Assembly: GCA_916700875.1 (NCBI GenBank)
Contig: CAKAKS010000031.1
Coordinates: forward strand, 8,829,977 to 8,893,976
DNA from: Sebastes aleutianus
Taxonomy: Eukaryota; Chordata; Actinopteri; Perciformes; Sebastidae
Length of the DNA stretch: 64,000 nt
Reading direction: 5' to 3'
Shown here piece after piece: positions 13,811 through 22,293 of the stretch. The notes below the pieces were generated by a model. The model saw only the letters and a list, made by a program, of their open reading frames with translations. It ran no database searches and was not told where the DNA came from. Both the position numbers and the translations under genes were made by a program. Within the stretch, counting starts at the first letter, position 1. Each line of letters opens with the position of its first letter.

Positions 13811-14752
13811 TATATATATATATATACATATATATAAATAAAAACATATATATACATACACACATATATATATATATATATATGTGTATATATATATATA
13901 CATATACATATATACACATATATATGTATACACATATATGTATACACACACATATATATATATACACATATATATACATATATAATATATATAATAATAA
14001 TATATAATATATACATATATACATATGTATATATATATATATATACATATGTATATATATATATATATATATACATATATACACCGCACATTGCACTACA
14101 TGCATAACCTGACATAATATAACCCCATAACATATACAGATATTATTATATTGTCATAGATTTGATTATGTAAAACAAAATAAAGAATGTATAATAATCA
14201 TGCGAATGCTTAAGAGTGACATACTGAACAAAAAATCATCAGATATTTAATTTTAAAGTTTAAAGTGACACAATAATACACCCCATGACCCCACCCAGAA
14301 CAGCTAAGGACACAACTATCTAGCTCATTAAACTGTCTAAACAGATGTCTATTGACAGAAGCATAGTGAGTATATAGACATTACATTTCTAGATGTAAGT
14401 CATAATAACATATTCAACTTTATAACCAGCTAAATAGCTAGTTTTGAAGCTGTCCAGCTGACAGTTTCATGATGAATCTCGATGACGAAATCGAAACTCA
14501 GCAGACTGTTGTTATTGGATGTTTTGTCAAATCACGCTAGCTAACAATAACTGTCACCAAAATGATTACTAAGTTTAGTTATTGATTATCTAGCCAGTCA
14601 TAAAAACGTTATTAGAATAAGATGTTTACCTTTTCAACCATCGACTGAAGGAAATGTGGAAACACGTTAGACAAGACCAAAGCGATGCCAGAGATCAACA
14701 ACAGAAGAGAAAAAACTCCGGTGGTGTAAATGCAGCATGATTTCTGTTGCAT
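2670..14752 (-). CDS. scarb2: Lysosome membrane protein 2 (LIMP-2), complete, 12 coding exons
   Basis: Twelve minus-strand exons with GT-AG borders join in frame: 14630-14752, 12325-12482, 10640-10784, 9157-9348, 8890-8981, 8005-8124, 6344-6522, 6050-6168, 3957-4030, 3523-3574, 3203-3355, 2670-2708. The product is 481 residues (human LIMP-2 is 478). It has a short cytosolic N-terminus, a first membrane helix at about 11-31, a large CD36-type luminal domain, a second helix at about 443-463 and a tail ending ERQPLLSS, an acidic di-leucine lysosome-sorting signal. Sequons lie at N47, 70, 107, 124, 208, 251, 265, 306, 330 and 417. Cysteines 276, 317, 323 and 334 match the two disulfides of the family. 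Known family role: a lysosomal membrane glycoprotein that carries beta-glucocerebrosidase to lysosomes. The residue matching human His150 is Ser151. Teleosts have several scarb2 paralogues and I cannot say which this is. Identity to the LIMP-2 branch rather than CD36 or SCARB1 is strong. Confidence 0.95.
2890..3165. mobile_element. Degenerate hAT-like MITE (GAGCTGAAACGATT family) in scarb2 intron 11
   Basis: Begins GAGCTGAAATGATCATTTAA and ends GATCGATAACAGCTCTAATG, with inner blocks like TAAAATGTGAAGATTTTCTG shared with copies at 30209-30810 and 32547-32850. Old and without clear target-site duplication. Confidence 0.55.
3203..3355 (-). CDS. scarb2: scarb2 coding exon 11: C-terminal membrane helix
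   Basis: Residues 419-469 (SVVIDDASAAKLQKI to CRQKVPE). The hydrophobic helix runs from about NIPFMLIGLG to FMFLMC. Both borders are phase 0. Two plus-strand frames over this exon are antisense shadows. Confidence 0.93.
3523..3574 (-). CDS. scarb2: scarb2 coding exon 10 (52 nt)
   Basis: Completes S401 and encodes 402-418: QTGNVRTVVFPVVYLNE, matching human ETGDIRTMVFPVMYLNE. The sequon at N417 spans the junction with exon 11. Confidence 0.92.
3957..4030 (-). CDS. scarb2: scarb2 coding exon 9
   Basis: Residues 377-400 plus part of S401: LTGIILQAAKRLQINVNVEK, nearly identical to the human LTGIILKAAKRFQINIYVKK block. Acceptor TCGCAG, donor TTCAG|GTAATC. Confidence 0.93.
4031..6049. other. scarb2 intron 8, nothing recognised
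   Basis: AT-rich sequence of about 2 kb with a short CA repeat at about 5776-5794. I see no element ends, RNA gene or coding block. Confidence 0.5.
6050..6168 (-). CDS. scarb2: scarb2 coding exon 8
   Basis: Completes G337 and encodes 338-376. APIIMSPPHFYQSDEKF is the conserved CD36-family signature near the luminal tunnel, followed by GMNPNKEQH and AIDLNP. Confidence 0.95.
6344..6522 (-). CDS. scarb2: scarb2 coding exon 7
   Basis: Completes R277 and encodes 278-336: SIYALYEEDV, KGIPGYRFSPP, NAGFCVPAENCLGTG and LLNVSPCKQ. C317, C323 and C334 fit the family disulfide pattern. Acceptor TTCCAAG, donor CAAG|GTAGGC. Confidence 0.95.
6689..7307. mobile_element. Complete hAT-like MITE in scarb2 intron 6, perfect 8-bp target duplication
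   Basis: Terminal inverted repeats CAGGGCTGCCCAA (left) and TTGGGCAGCCCTG (right) are flanked by GTTTAAAA at 6681-6688 and again at 7308-7315. An 8-bp duplication is the hAT signature. The interior from about 6960 to 7200 matches family A (compare 49330-49611). No transposase frame. Confidence 0.88.
8005..8124 (-). CDS. scarb2: scarb2 coding exon 6
   Basis: Completes S237 and encodes 238-276. Contains WWTSDECNMINGTNG and FHP, highly conserved in LIMP-2, and ends SSDLC, where C276 is the first cysteine of the long-range disulfide pair. Confidence 0.94.
8456..8775. repeat. Interspersed repeat, copy 1, in scarb2 intron 5
   Basis: Matches 15604-15962 over its whole length, most clearly at AACAGGGAGAAACGAGCCTT followed by GATCATACGCCTGTCTGG. 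Class unknown. Confidence 0.65.
8890..8981 (-). CDS. scarb2: scarb2 coding exon 5
   Basis: Residues 207-236 plus two bases of S237: SNASNDGEYVFFTG then WNGD. It matches human NGTNDGDYVFLTG and WNGK. Acceptor TTACAG, donor GATAG|GTAATT. Confidence 0.93.
9157..9348 (-). CDS. scarb2: scarb2 coding exon 4: ligand-binding helical region
   Basis: Residues 143-206, 64 codons, phase 0 at both ends. It contains the segment matching the helical bundle of human LIMP-2 that binds beta-glucocerebrosidase, then the conserved ELLWGYED and GLFYK. The helix sequence is much less conserved than the LLWGY part. Confidence 0.94.
9349..10639. other. scarb2 intron 3, AT-rich, nothing recognised
   Basis: Long AT-rich tract with many TAAATAAAT-like words and no element ends or coding signal that I can identify. 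Confidence 0.5.
10640..10784 (-). CDS. scarb2: scarb2 coding exon 3
   Basis: Completes R94 and encodes residues 95-142 (EYRPMEQVDF to NIPAM), with sequons NGT (107) and NMS (124). Acceptor CACAG, donor ATG|GTGAGC. Confidence 0.93.
10785..12324. other. scarb2 intron 2
   Basis: No repeat ends recognised. Holds the CLEAR-like E-box at 11193-11202. A 70-codon plus-strand frame at 11298 has no recognisable product. Confidence 0.5.
11193..11202. promoter_or_regulatory. CLEAR-like E-box in scarb2 intron 2
   Basis: TTCACGTGAC differs at one base from the palindromic CLEAR element GTCACGTGAC bound by TFEB/TFE3, which drives lysosomal genes. It lies inside the lysosomal gene scarb2 but in an intron. 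One such match is expected by chance every few tens of kilobases. Confidence 0.3.
12325..12482 (-). CDS. scarb2: scarb2 coding exon 2
   Basis: Residues 42-93 plus two bases of R94. It begins EVVLKNGTEAF and ends GPYTY, the characteristic CD36-family block around NGTEAF-W--PP-P and Y-FN-TNP. Acceptor CCGTAG, donor CAG|GTGAGA. Confidence 0.94.
12683..13009. mobile_element. hAT-like MITE, family C, in scarb2 intron 1
   Basis: Left end TTGGGCTGCGATTGGCAAGA, right end TTTTCCTACACCCTTA. These are the reverse complement of the ends at 43185-43594. Flanks AGTAAAAG (12675-12682) and AGTAAAAC (13010-13017) agree at 7 of 8 bases. Rich in CGATAC-type words. Confidence 0.75.
13023..13151. repeat. Direct repeat, left copy (about 128 bp)
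   Basis: Starts CAGATATTATTATATTGTCA and matches 14137-14264 with few differences, sharing the word GCGAATGCTTAAGAGTGACA. The two copies bracket a retroelement-like block and a large AT microsatellite. Confidence 0.85.
13165..13460 (-). mobile_element. Possible LINE 3' end remnant
   Basis: Read on the minus strand it has a tail-like TACATGTTCGAAATACATTT and an AT-rich run upstream, a look typical of fish LINE 3' ends. No reverse transcriptase frame is present, so the class is uncertain. Confidence 0.35.
13763..14085. repeat. Large TA/CATATA microsatellite in scarb2 intron 1
   Basis: About 320 bases of TATATA interleaved with CACACA and CATATA. It creates three long but meaningless minus-strand frames made of Tyr, Ile, Val, Met and Cys. 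Confidence 0.95.
14137..14264. repeat. Direct repeat, right copy
   Basis: Partner of 13023-13151, offset 1114 bases in the same orientation. Confidence 0.85.
14630..14752 (-). CDS. scarb2: scarb2 coding exon 1: N-terminus and first membrane helix
   Basis: Encodes residues 1-41 (begins MQQKSCCIYT). The hydrophobic run at about residues 11-31 is the uncleaved signal anchor. The start is chosen because this ATG opens directly into a sequence matching the LIMP-2 N-terminus (CC-YT-G----LLLL). The donor GAAAAG|GTAAAC is at 14630/14629, phase 0. Confidence 0.93.
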
Positions 14753-15000
14753 GGTGACACAGCAAACTGATTATTATCTCCGTGGACAGTAGCTCCCACT
14801 GTGACTCTAGCTACTGTCTGTCTGTGACTGACATCAGCTACTGTCTGTCTGTCTGTGGGAGCTGGTTTTGTTTTGGTGGCCCAGGAACTTTCTCGGTGAA
14901 GCGAAGACACACTTCCGGAATGAAATACTTCATGTCTTACCACTTCCGCTTTCTTCGACAGTCGACTTCCTTCCCGGAGCAAGCAGCCGTGACAAATACA
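14753..15000 (-). promoter_or_regulatory. Probable scarb2 promoter and 5' UTR, TATA-less with ETS-like sites
   Basis: Directly upstream of the scarb2 ATG. Read on the minus strand it contains CCGGAAGTG (14910-14918) and GCGGAAGTG (14941-14949), both good ETS-type cores, and a third GGAAG nearby at about 14964. No TATA box stands out. A TGTC-rich simple repeat lies at about 14814-14858. A perfect CRE palindrome TGACGTCA is further up at 15193-15200. The transcription start is not visible, so the boundaries are approximate. Confidence 0.45.
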
Positions 15001-15175
15001 CTACAGTGATTTAGAAAAGCCCATTTAATGCAAAGTGGTAATATATAATGCCAAAATGTGACATTGCTTCCAACAACTAGTAAATGGTCGACAAAATACT
15101 GTGTTTCCACATTAGCTGGTTGTTGAAGGCCAAATGTAGGGAAAATATCTCTCTTGTAGCTAAAGACTCTTTGTT

Positions 15176-15466
15176 TCTTAATCGCATGACCATGACGTCA
15201 TTCATTAAACCTCAGTCTTTTCTGGACCATTTTGTTTAAAACACAGGTCATTATAAATTAATGAATAAATAAATAGATAAATAAATAGATAAATAAATAG
15301 ATAAATAAATAAATAAATTTAATAAAATTAAACTAAACTAAACTAAACTAAATTGAATTAAATTAAAATAAAATAAGCTAACCATCTCCTGGCTGTTTGT
15401 ATTTAACTGACAGAGGGTGCAGCTTTGATCTTTTCATCCAAATCTCTGCAAGACAGCAAATATTTG
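15176..15466. repeat. Tandem duplication, unit 1
   Basis: Contains CCTCAGTCTTTTCTGGACCA and CAAATCTCTGCAAGACAGCA, both repeated in the next unit about 292 bases on. It also has an ATAAATAGATAA/AACTAAACTA simple-repeat insert at about 15260-15350 that unit 2 lacks. Confidence 0.85.
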
Positions 15467-15695
15467 TTTTTAATCGCATGATTATGACGTTATTCATTAA
15501 ACCTCAGTCTTTTCTGGACCATTTTGGTTAAAACACAGGTCATTATAAATGAATGAATAAATTAATTAAATTAAACCAAATTCAATGAAATTAAAATAAA
15601 ATCATCTAACCATCTCCTGGCTATTTTCTATTTAACTGACAGAGGGAGCAGCTTCGATCTTTTCATCCAAATCTCTGCAAGACAGCAAATAAGTG
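15467..15695. repeat. Tandem duplication, unit 2
   Basis: Second copy of the preceding unit, shorter because it lacks most of the AAATAAATAG simple repeat. Its CRE is mutated (TGACGTTA against TGACGTCA in unit 1). Confidence 0.85.
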
Positions 15696-15962
15696 TATTT
15701 CCCAAAACGTCAAATATATGGAAGATCATTGTTAGGCTACTGTATAGCCTACCTCACTGACAGACACAACAGAAGAGTCTGAAAGAAAGACAAAAGAAAA
15801 TCTCCAAGTGCAACAGAGAGGATTAACATTGCTTTGTTGATGAAAGACACCAATCAACTGCGATATGACAATGGCAGGAAAAATCCCTTAACGTTATCAA
15901 ACAGGGAGAAACGAGCCTTGATCATATGCCTGTCTGGTACTGATACAATCGCTTGTGTAATG
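15604..15962. repeat. Interspersed repeat, copy 2
   Basis: Partner of 8456-8775. The overlap with tandem unit 2 shows that the tandem duplication involved part of this repeat. Confidence 0.65.
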
Positions 15963-17855
15963 TAATTGATTTATTTAATTACATTATATTTATCAATTAT
16001 ATCAAATTATATATGTGTTATATATATAATGTAATTAAATAAATCCATTACGAAACAAAAATTGAGCACACGCGTGACAAAATTAAATACTTGCAGGTTT
16101 TACATGAATCCAGGAAAACAGCGTTATTGGGATGTCTGATGGAGAGTTAATTAATGTGAGGTAAAAAGATTTAACATTAAGACTCGGGTCAAAGATGTAT
16201 TTCAATAAAATTATACACAAAATCTGAGCTTTATGTGTGACAATTTAATATAATCCAACAGTTGGAATATTAGTACAACCATGTTGAATCTCAAATTAAA
16301 TTCAGGTTATCTGAGTGTAAACAAAACCAGGAGATTCCGTTGCATTATTGTTTCTGTGTCTTTAGAAAATGAAAAAGGACAGATTGTGTGGTGTAGGATC
16401 AAGGCTGGATTACCAGTAAAGTGGCCCCCAAAGGCCCCATATTTATTTTGAGGCAGCTGGTTTGTGGTAATTTCATAAACTGCAATTTTGTTTGCCAATG
16501 TGCACCCCTTACGCATGATATGCACTAAAAGGCCTTCCAGGTGGTTCCTGCACCTGTCTTGTGTCTCATATAAGGGCCCACAATGGTGTGTTAAAATGAC
16601 CACAAACAGAGGTCAATAGAGGTCAATACCCTAGCAGATAAATCCAACAGTGATAGGCCTGATTTATTTTTCACAAACTTTTCTCTCCCCAATTTTATTC
16701 AACCTCTCCATACCTACAATAAATCCCTGCTTTCAGTGATTGAATACCCTTGAGTAAGGAACTTAATTGCTTTGAATCATTTTTGACCAAATAACTAATT
16801 TCCTGTTACTCATATCATTCAGGTCATCCCAGTGTTAGAGGCATCTGTACCTGAAGGGTCCAGACAGGATATAGAAGAAAAGACAAAAATCATTTATTGT
16901 TGTTATTCATGTAATATATACTTTTTGTGCTCTTCTTGTGCTCTTCATGCTGGAACTATACCGTATATGATAGGCACACTAAACTAATATTAAGTAAGTT
17001 ATCAGGGCATTTGTAGAGGCAAGTTCAAGTGGTTGGGGAAGAGAGGGAGAGAGAGACAGATTGAAACTGTCTGATGTCCACAGGTTATTCCAAAGAAGAT
17101 GGTATGATAGGAAAAGGCCCTTTGGCCGGCTGACTACTTGTAACTCTGGGGACGGACAGGAGCCCTGTATTCTGAGAGCAGAGAGTCCTGATTGGAGCAT
17201 AAGGTTTAATAGATCAGGCAGGTAGAAAGGGGTGCATCCATTTACAATTAGCTAAAACTGGTGTAATATGCCCTGTTCACAGCAGCTGTTTTGACATGTC
17301 ATTGCAGTGTGGCAGTACTGGAACTATGACCCCAGCTAGGAAGGGGTGCCAGGTTGGCCTTTTTTCCAACCACACAAAATAAATTAAATTAACTCAATCC
17401 GTATGTAATTGAAAAAATTCTTAATAAAAAAAAAAAAAAGCCTCAATTTGAATAAGTAAATGCCTCTTGTTGTTTTAGTCATTAATCAGACATAGACAAT
17501 TAATTAATCAAAATAATAAGAGCTTAGAATATTATGATAGAAGTATATGATGGCCAACCAAGTTGTTGCAGCACTTTTTGGATTGATACCATTGAAAGTG
17601 GGCCAATTTAGTCCCAAGAAGTATTGAAGTAGTACACTTACAAGTATACTACAAGTACATTGATATTAGTATACTTATCACATAAAGTATACTTGGGAAT
17701 ATACTTGAACTATTCTTAAGTTAACTTCGTAAATTATATTTCTTTTTTTCTAATGGGTTAAAGGAAGACACTGACAGCATAGATCATGTTCCAGTTTGCT
17801 GTGAGATCGTCAACCTGACACAGCAACTTTTCCATATTATAGGAGCACACACTCA

Positions 17856-17915
<60 letters not shown>

Positions 17916-18882
17916 GCATAACCAGGTGTGTACCAGGCTTTCTCACATAGGCTATGCAAATTGCCTGTTTTATGGTTTGCATGACACTTTTGTGGGGAGA
18001 TAAATTTGAGCTATACAACATTCACCTTATTAAAAAGACCACATTATTCATAGAACAGAACAATGTAGTAAATAACTTCTCCACTAGATGTCACTGTCTT
18101 GACATCATGCCACTGCCTACATTCTTTGTTTGACTATAAACTGGAGTCATACCTGTTGAGTCAAAATTTCATAATAAAAGGGGCCACACCTTGGGTAAGC
18201 AGAACCTATGAGCAGGCATCTATGTCTCTTTGTCACACTGTCTCCTTTTTTTCCTCATTTTTTTCCTCTGATTGTTTAGACAGAAATTCCAAAATTACAC
18301 AATTTTGAGGATATTGCTCATACTTATTAAGGAAATATATTCAGATATGCCAGGACAACCTGAATAGACCATCACAAACTGTATATATATATATATATAT
18401 GATATGTACTGAAACAGATATGGGGCTGTAAATCAAAACATTTGCTTTGAATGGATGGTTTTGGTTTATTATGACAGACAGACAGACAGTGAGGAAGCCC
18501 AGGTAGCATTATCTCATCTTACCAAATAGCATCAACATTACAACCTTACAGCTCAGACACGTTCTTACCTGCTTTATAAGTATATTGTTGCGACATAGGC
18601 CCGTATCATCAACACGACTTGTTTGACTGGCGGTTTCTCAACCTTAGAGATGATACACACTGATTTCACACATGATAGTTAACACATTATGAGTACTACA
18701 CAGCCTGAAAAAAATGTGACTTTTGTGGATCCTTCTGCATCCTGCTTCTGCGGAGCATTGTCAAGTCTGAGATGCATTATGGGAAATGTATGATCCAACG
18801 TTTTGGAGCTCGGCTCACCTGTGTGACTAAAATTGAAGATCTTCACCCCTGTTACATTTATTTTGACCATTCTTATTAAAAC
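15963..18882. other. Intergenic region between scarb2 and rai14, no gene seen
   Basis: Contains a palindromic AT-rich stretch at about 15960-16050, a (GT)26 microsatellite at 17861-17912, TATACTTG-type repeats at 17620-17715, a short AT run at about 18382-18400 and GACA repeats at about 18474-18490. The 98-codon minus frame at 16307-16603 has no recognisable domain. Confidence 0.5.
17861..17912. repeat. (GT)26 microsatellite
   Basis: Uninterrupted GT run of 52 bases. Confidence 0.97.
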
Positions 18883-19625
18883 TAGTGCCGTCAAAGTTAA
18901 CACGATAATAACGCGTTAATGCAAATGCATTTTAACGCCACTAATTTCTTTAACGCATTAACGCAACTTGTGATTTTTAGGTCATAGCGGGATCAGTTTT
19001 AAAGCTAGAGTGACACTGGTATCATATGAAACTAGAAAACCTAAGGAATCCATTGGTACCAACCATGTCATACCAGTTTGTTTGGAAGGAGGTTAAATAA
19101 ACTTGCGCTAAATTTTGGCGAGGAAAAACTGGCATGGCCATTTTGAAAGGGGTCCCTTGACCTCTGACCTCAAGATATGTGAATGAAAATAGGTTCTATG
19201 GGTACCCACGAGTCTCCCCTTTACAGACATGCCCACTTTATGATAATCACATGCAGTTTTGGGGCAAGTTGTGGTCAAGTCAGCACACTGACACACTGAC
19301 AGCTGTTGTTGCCTGTTGGGCTTAAGTTTGCCATGTTATGATTTGAGCATATTTTTTATGCTAAATGCAGTACCTGTGAGGATTTCCGGACAAAATTTGT
19401 CATTGTTTTGTGTTGTTTATTGATTTCCAATTATAAAAATATACATACATTTGCATAAATCAGCATATTTGCCCACTCCCATGTTGAAAGTATTAAATAC
19501 TTGACAAATCTCCCTTTAAGATGAACTTTTAAAAGATGTGCTATTAATTTACAATTAATTGTGATTAACTATGGACAATCATGAGATTAATCGCGATTAA
19601 ACATTTTAATTGATTGACAGCCCTA
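18883..19625. mobile_element. Full-length hAT-like MITE, family A
   Basis: Ends TAGTGCCGTCAA and TTGACAGCCCTA are inverted. Flanks ATTAAAAC (18875-18882) and ATTAAAAA (19626-19633) agree at 7 of 8. 743 bp without a transposase frame. Other copies are at 112-554, 45003-45470 and 48950-49690. Confidence 0.85.
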
Positions 19626-19899
19626 ATTAAAAACTGTCTCTTGCCAGTCAGCCAACTTTATGAAGGTGCAATAATAATAATATGCTGGAATATCCCTTTA
19701 AGCAAAGTGTGTGCGCCTACACATATTGACTGATTTACTAGTTTAATTATGCATTCAATGGTTTGAAATATGTGATAGTTAAAATGGAGCTCCTTCTACA
19801 TAGAGGTTTGTTGCATGAAAATGTAAAACAGACCTTTTTTTGGAGGGGGAGGGCGGCATGGGAGTTCAGGGGTCTGGTCAAAAATCTGAAACATGTGCT

Positions 19900-20235
19900 A
19901 CAAGATTCAAGATTCAAGATGTTTAGTGTCACGCCGGTTATATAAGTACAATTGTGTGAAATGCTATTTGCTGGGAAGCTCCATTCAAAATAATAAGGTT
20001 TTATTACAATGATAAAAGGAAATACTTTGTACAAGGCATATTAAGAAAAATATACATTAAGAACATATACAGTATAAGATATATGAATGAGGTACTTTTT
20101 GTGTGAGAAGGTGTCGTATGAATTATCTATTTAAAAGTCTAATGGCCTGGGGGAAAAAACTGTTACTCAGTCTGCTGGTGAGAGTCCTGGGGGTCCTGTA
20201 TCTTCTACCAGAGGGCAGGTTGTGGGGGTGTGTGT
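19900..20235. repeat. Interspersed repeat common in fish
   Basis: The TTCAAGATTCAAGATGTTTA start, the AATGCTATTTGCTGGG-like middle and a TAATGGCCTGGGGGAAAAAA / CTGGGGGTCCTGTATCTTCT block recall a repeat seen widely in teleost genomes. I cannot assign its class. Confidence 0.45.
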
Positions 20236-20458
20236 GTGTTGTCCTACACTGTGGTGAATTAACAAAAGTGATGTCAGTAAAAGATTTTATTATATTCTAA
20301 TTTTATTCGATTCTAGCTGTGTCAGTGTGGTTTTTGTGGGAAACACCCCTTTAACCAGAACATGAATGGGGCACAATGGAGAACAGAAGAGGGCTCGCTC
20401 GCTCGCCGCGGTCACGAGAGCACTGGGAGAGTGACGTCACTTTCCTAAACCGGGCAAC

Positions 20459-21495
20459 TATTGATGGGAATTCCGGCTCTTTTTAGTGAGCCAGATCATT
20501 TGGCTCAGCTCACCAAGAAGAGCCGGCTCTTTCGGCTCCCAAACGGTTCTTCGTTTTACCACTTCTGCCTTTTATAATTCAGCCAAATTTAGCACTGTTT
20601 TGACCTATGATTAGTAGGCAATGTGTGCACATATATACTAAACCTTATAATTTCCAGAATACCATAATTTTACATGCTGCTTCGTTTCTGACTGTCACTC
20701 ATCTTGTCTGCTCTTTGCGCACCGCACCCCTCTCTCTTTCTCTCCTCCTCTCCCTCCTGCTCTGTACCTGAAGACCGTCAGCGCGCCGCACACCCCCGCC
20801 CCTCCTTGTTTGATGGTATGATCCTCGTCTGTCATCACCTGATTGGTCCCACGGACGTCATTAACACAACATTCAGTCACAGTCAGTGCATGGAGTGCCC
20901 GTGGCGCGGAGAAGATCGTCCTATCATTCTGCCTTGAATTAATAAAAAAAAAACGCGACGCTTCCCAACATTGGACGCTTGGTGGGCTGTCACTAGACAC
21001 AGGCTGTCCCCACCTGATTGGACGAAAGGTTTCCCTCCGTTGACTGCTGCTCCCAGCTTTCACACCGGAAACAGTGTGAAGGCTCGTTTAGAAACTTTCT
21101 TCTCTTATTTCACGAAAATAGTTCATCGAAATGTGTTTCTGAAAACATTTGAGGCGAGAAATAAGCCATGAAGTTGCTAAATCTGTCTTTATTTTGGATC
21201 GACAACGTTTATTTTAAAAGATTCTCGTGAGTTTTGAGAGGTGGCGAGTTGCGTCGGATGTCCGTGATTTGCATAAAGTAGACTAGCCCTCAACTTTATG
21301 CAAATGAGGAGCGGGCGTTGTGACGCTCCGTTTCTCGAATCGCGACGCCACGCTACCAGAATGCATTGCGCGGCTGCTTACATAGAAAATGAATGGGGAG
21401 CGTGGAAAGCACGGAGCCTGTGAAAACGTACCATTATCGTTCACTTAAAAGAGCCGGCTCTTTGAACCAGCTCGTTCGTGACCAACACATCACTA
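20459..21495. mobile_element. CpG-rich hAT-like block adjoining the rai14 leader exon
   Basis: Left end TATTGATGGGAATTCCGGCT, right end AACACATCACTA, imperfectly inverted, with GAGCCGGCTCTT motifs near both ends. These GAGCCGGCTC and CATCACTA ends recall an abundant fish hAT group. The flanks CGGGCAAC and GTTGAGTC do not match, so a target duplication is not supported. Several short frames inside show no transposase motif. A CRE palindrome TGACGTCA lies just left at 20432-20439. Confidence 0.55.
21267..21305. promoter_or_regulatory. Inverted pair of octamer motifs
   Basis: ATTTGCATAAAG at 21267-21278 and CTTTATGCAAAT at 21294-21305 are perfect 12-base inverted copies around a 15-base spacer. 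Each arm contains the octamer ATTTGCAT recognised by POU-family factors. It lies within the repeat-like block about 200-300 bases upstream of the presumed rai14 leader. Confidence 0.4.
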
Positions 21496-21518
21496 GTTGA
21501 GTCCCGGAGAGCCAGAGT

Positions 21519-21560
21519 CAGACAGACAGACAGAGACAGAGACAGACAGACAGGCAGAGA
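21519..21560. repeat. GACA-type simple repeat in the rai14 leader
   Basis: Runs of GACA interrupted by GAGACA, just downstream of the hAT-like block. Confidence 0.9.
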
Positions 21561-21582
21561 GTCCGTGAACAACTTTTAATGT

Positions 21583-21795
21583 ATGCGGGCCGAGCCGGGG
21601 CTCAGTGTGTCGGGTTGGGACGCACTGTTTTCTCCTCCTTTTATTCACCCTCCTCCTGCTCGACTTAGCTCAACTACGGCTCGCTGTTTCCTCACCGGCT
21701 CGGTAGATAATCTGCTTTTTTTGGCACAAAAAGGCGGTTTGTGTGTCCGTTTCTTTTATGTGTCCAGCTTCTCCCGCAGCGACTCCAACACATAA
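21583..21795 (+). other. Upstream ORF of 70 codons in the rai14 leader
   Basis: Starts MRAEPGLSVSG and terminates just before the splice donor, so splicing does not alter it. Another ATG four bases upstream (21579) opens a second overlapping frame. The peptide resembles nothing I know. If translated it would more likely restrain rai14 translation than make a functional protein. Confidence 0.3.
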
Positions 21796-22293
21796 CCCGG
21801 GTAAGTGTGTGTCCAGTCATTTCACATCATGTAAGGAGTTGTTGGTCGTACAAAAGCCTCACAACTAACTGTTTTTAAGTCTCAGTGGTGAATTAAACTA
21901 CAGCTCCTGTTAACAACCTTTAATATATCCATGGTTACAACCCGTTCTCTGTATATATCCATGGTTACAACCTCGTTCAGTCTGACTGTTGGTGCACAAT
22001 GATGCAAGTTGCGCGCATTTTGATACTTTTTGTGCTAATTTGCTCAACGAGCTGCAGCCGTGACGTTAACCCATGTTGGTGCACGGTATTCCTGCACAAC
22101 TCCCATTGTTTGAGGGGCCAGTGTGCAAATATATACACAGGTAGCTGTTTGATAGTTGTCTGAACTGTTTGTTGTTCTGTTAATTCGTGGTCCAATAGAA
22201 AGTTTGACTGTTCAGTAGTTAAGTCTGTTGTCTAACACTGAGACATAATGTGTTTGATGTCTCAATGTTGTCTTTATTGTTGTTTTCACCCCT

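Larger units (their letters stand above)
21496..21800 (+). other. rai14: Probable rai14 leader exon (5' UTR)
   Basis: A GC-rich block ending in a perfect donor, CCCGG|GTAAGT at 21800/21801, lies upstream of the first coding exon on the same strand. It contains a GACA-type simple repeat (21519-21560) and two overlapping upstream ATGs (21579 and 21583). The ATG at 21583 opens a 70-codon frame that stops at 21795, five bases before the donor. The 5' edge is a guess set by the end of the neighbouring transposon-like block. RNA evidence would be needed to prove that this exon joins 24651. Confidence 0.5.

Noticed and set aside
13689..14133. Three overlapping 126-138 codon minus-strand frames rich in Tyr, Ile, Val and Cys
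   Set aside because: They are translations of the TA/CATATA microsatellite, not proteins.
16307..16603. 98-codon minus-strand frame in the intergenic region
   Set aside because: No homology or splice context recognised; within the expected length of chance frames.
20695..21171. Overlapping frames on both strands in the GC-rich block
   Set aside because: No domain or codon pattern recognised. They are chance frames in CpG-rich, repeat-like sequence.
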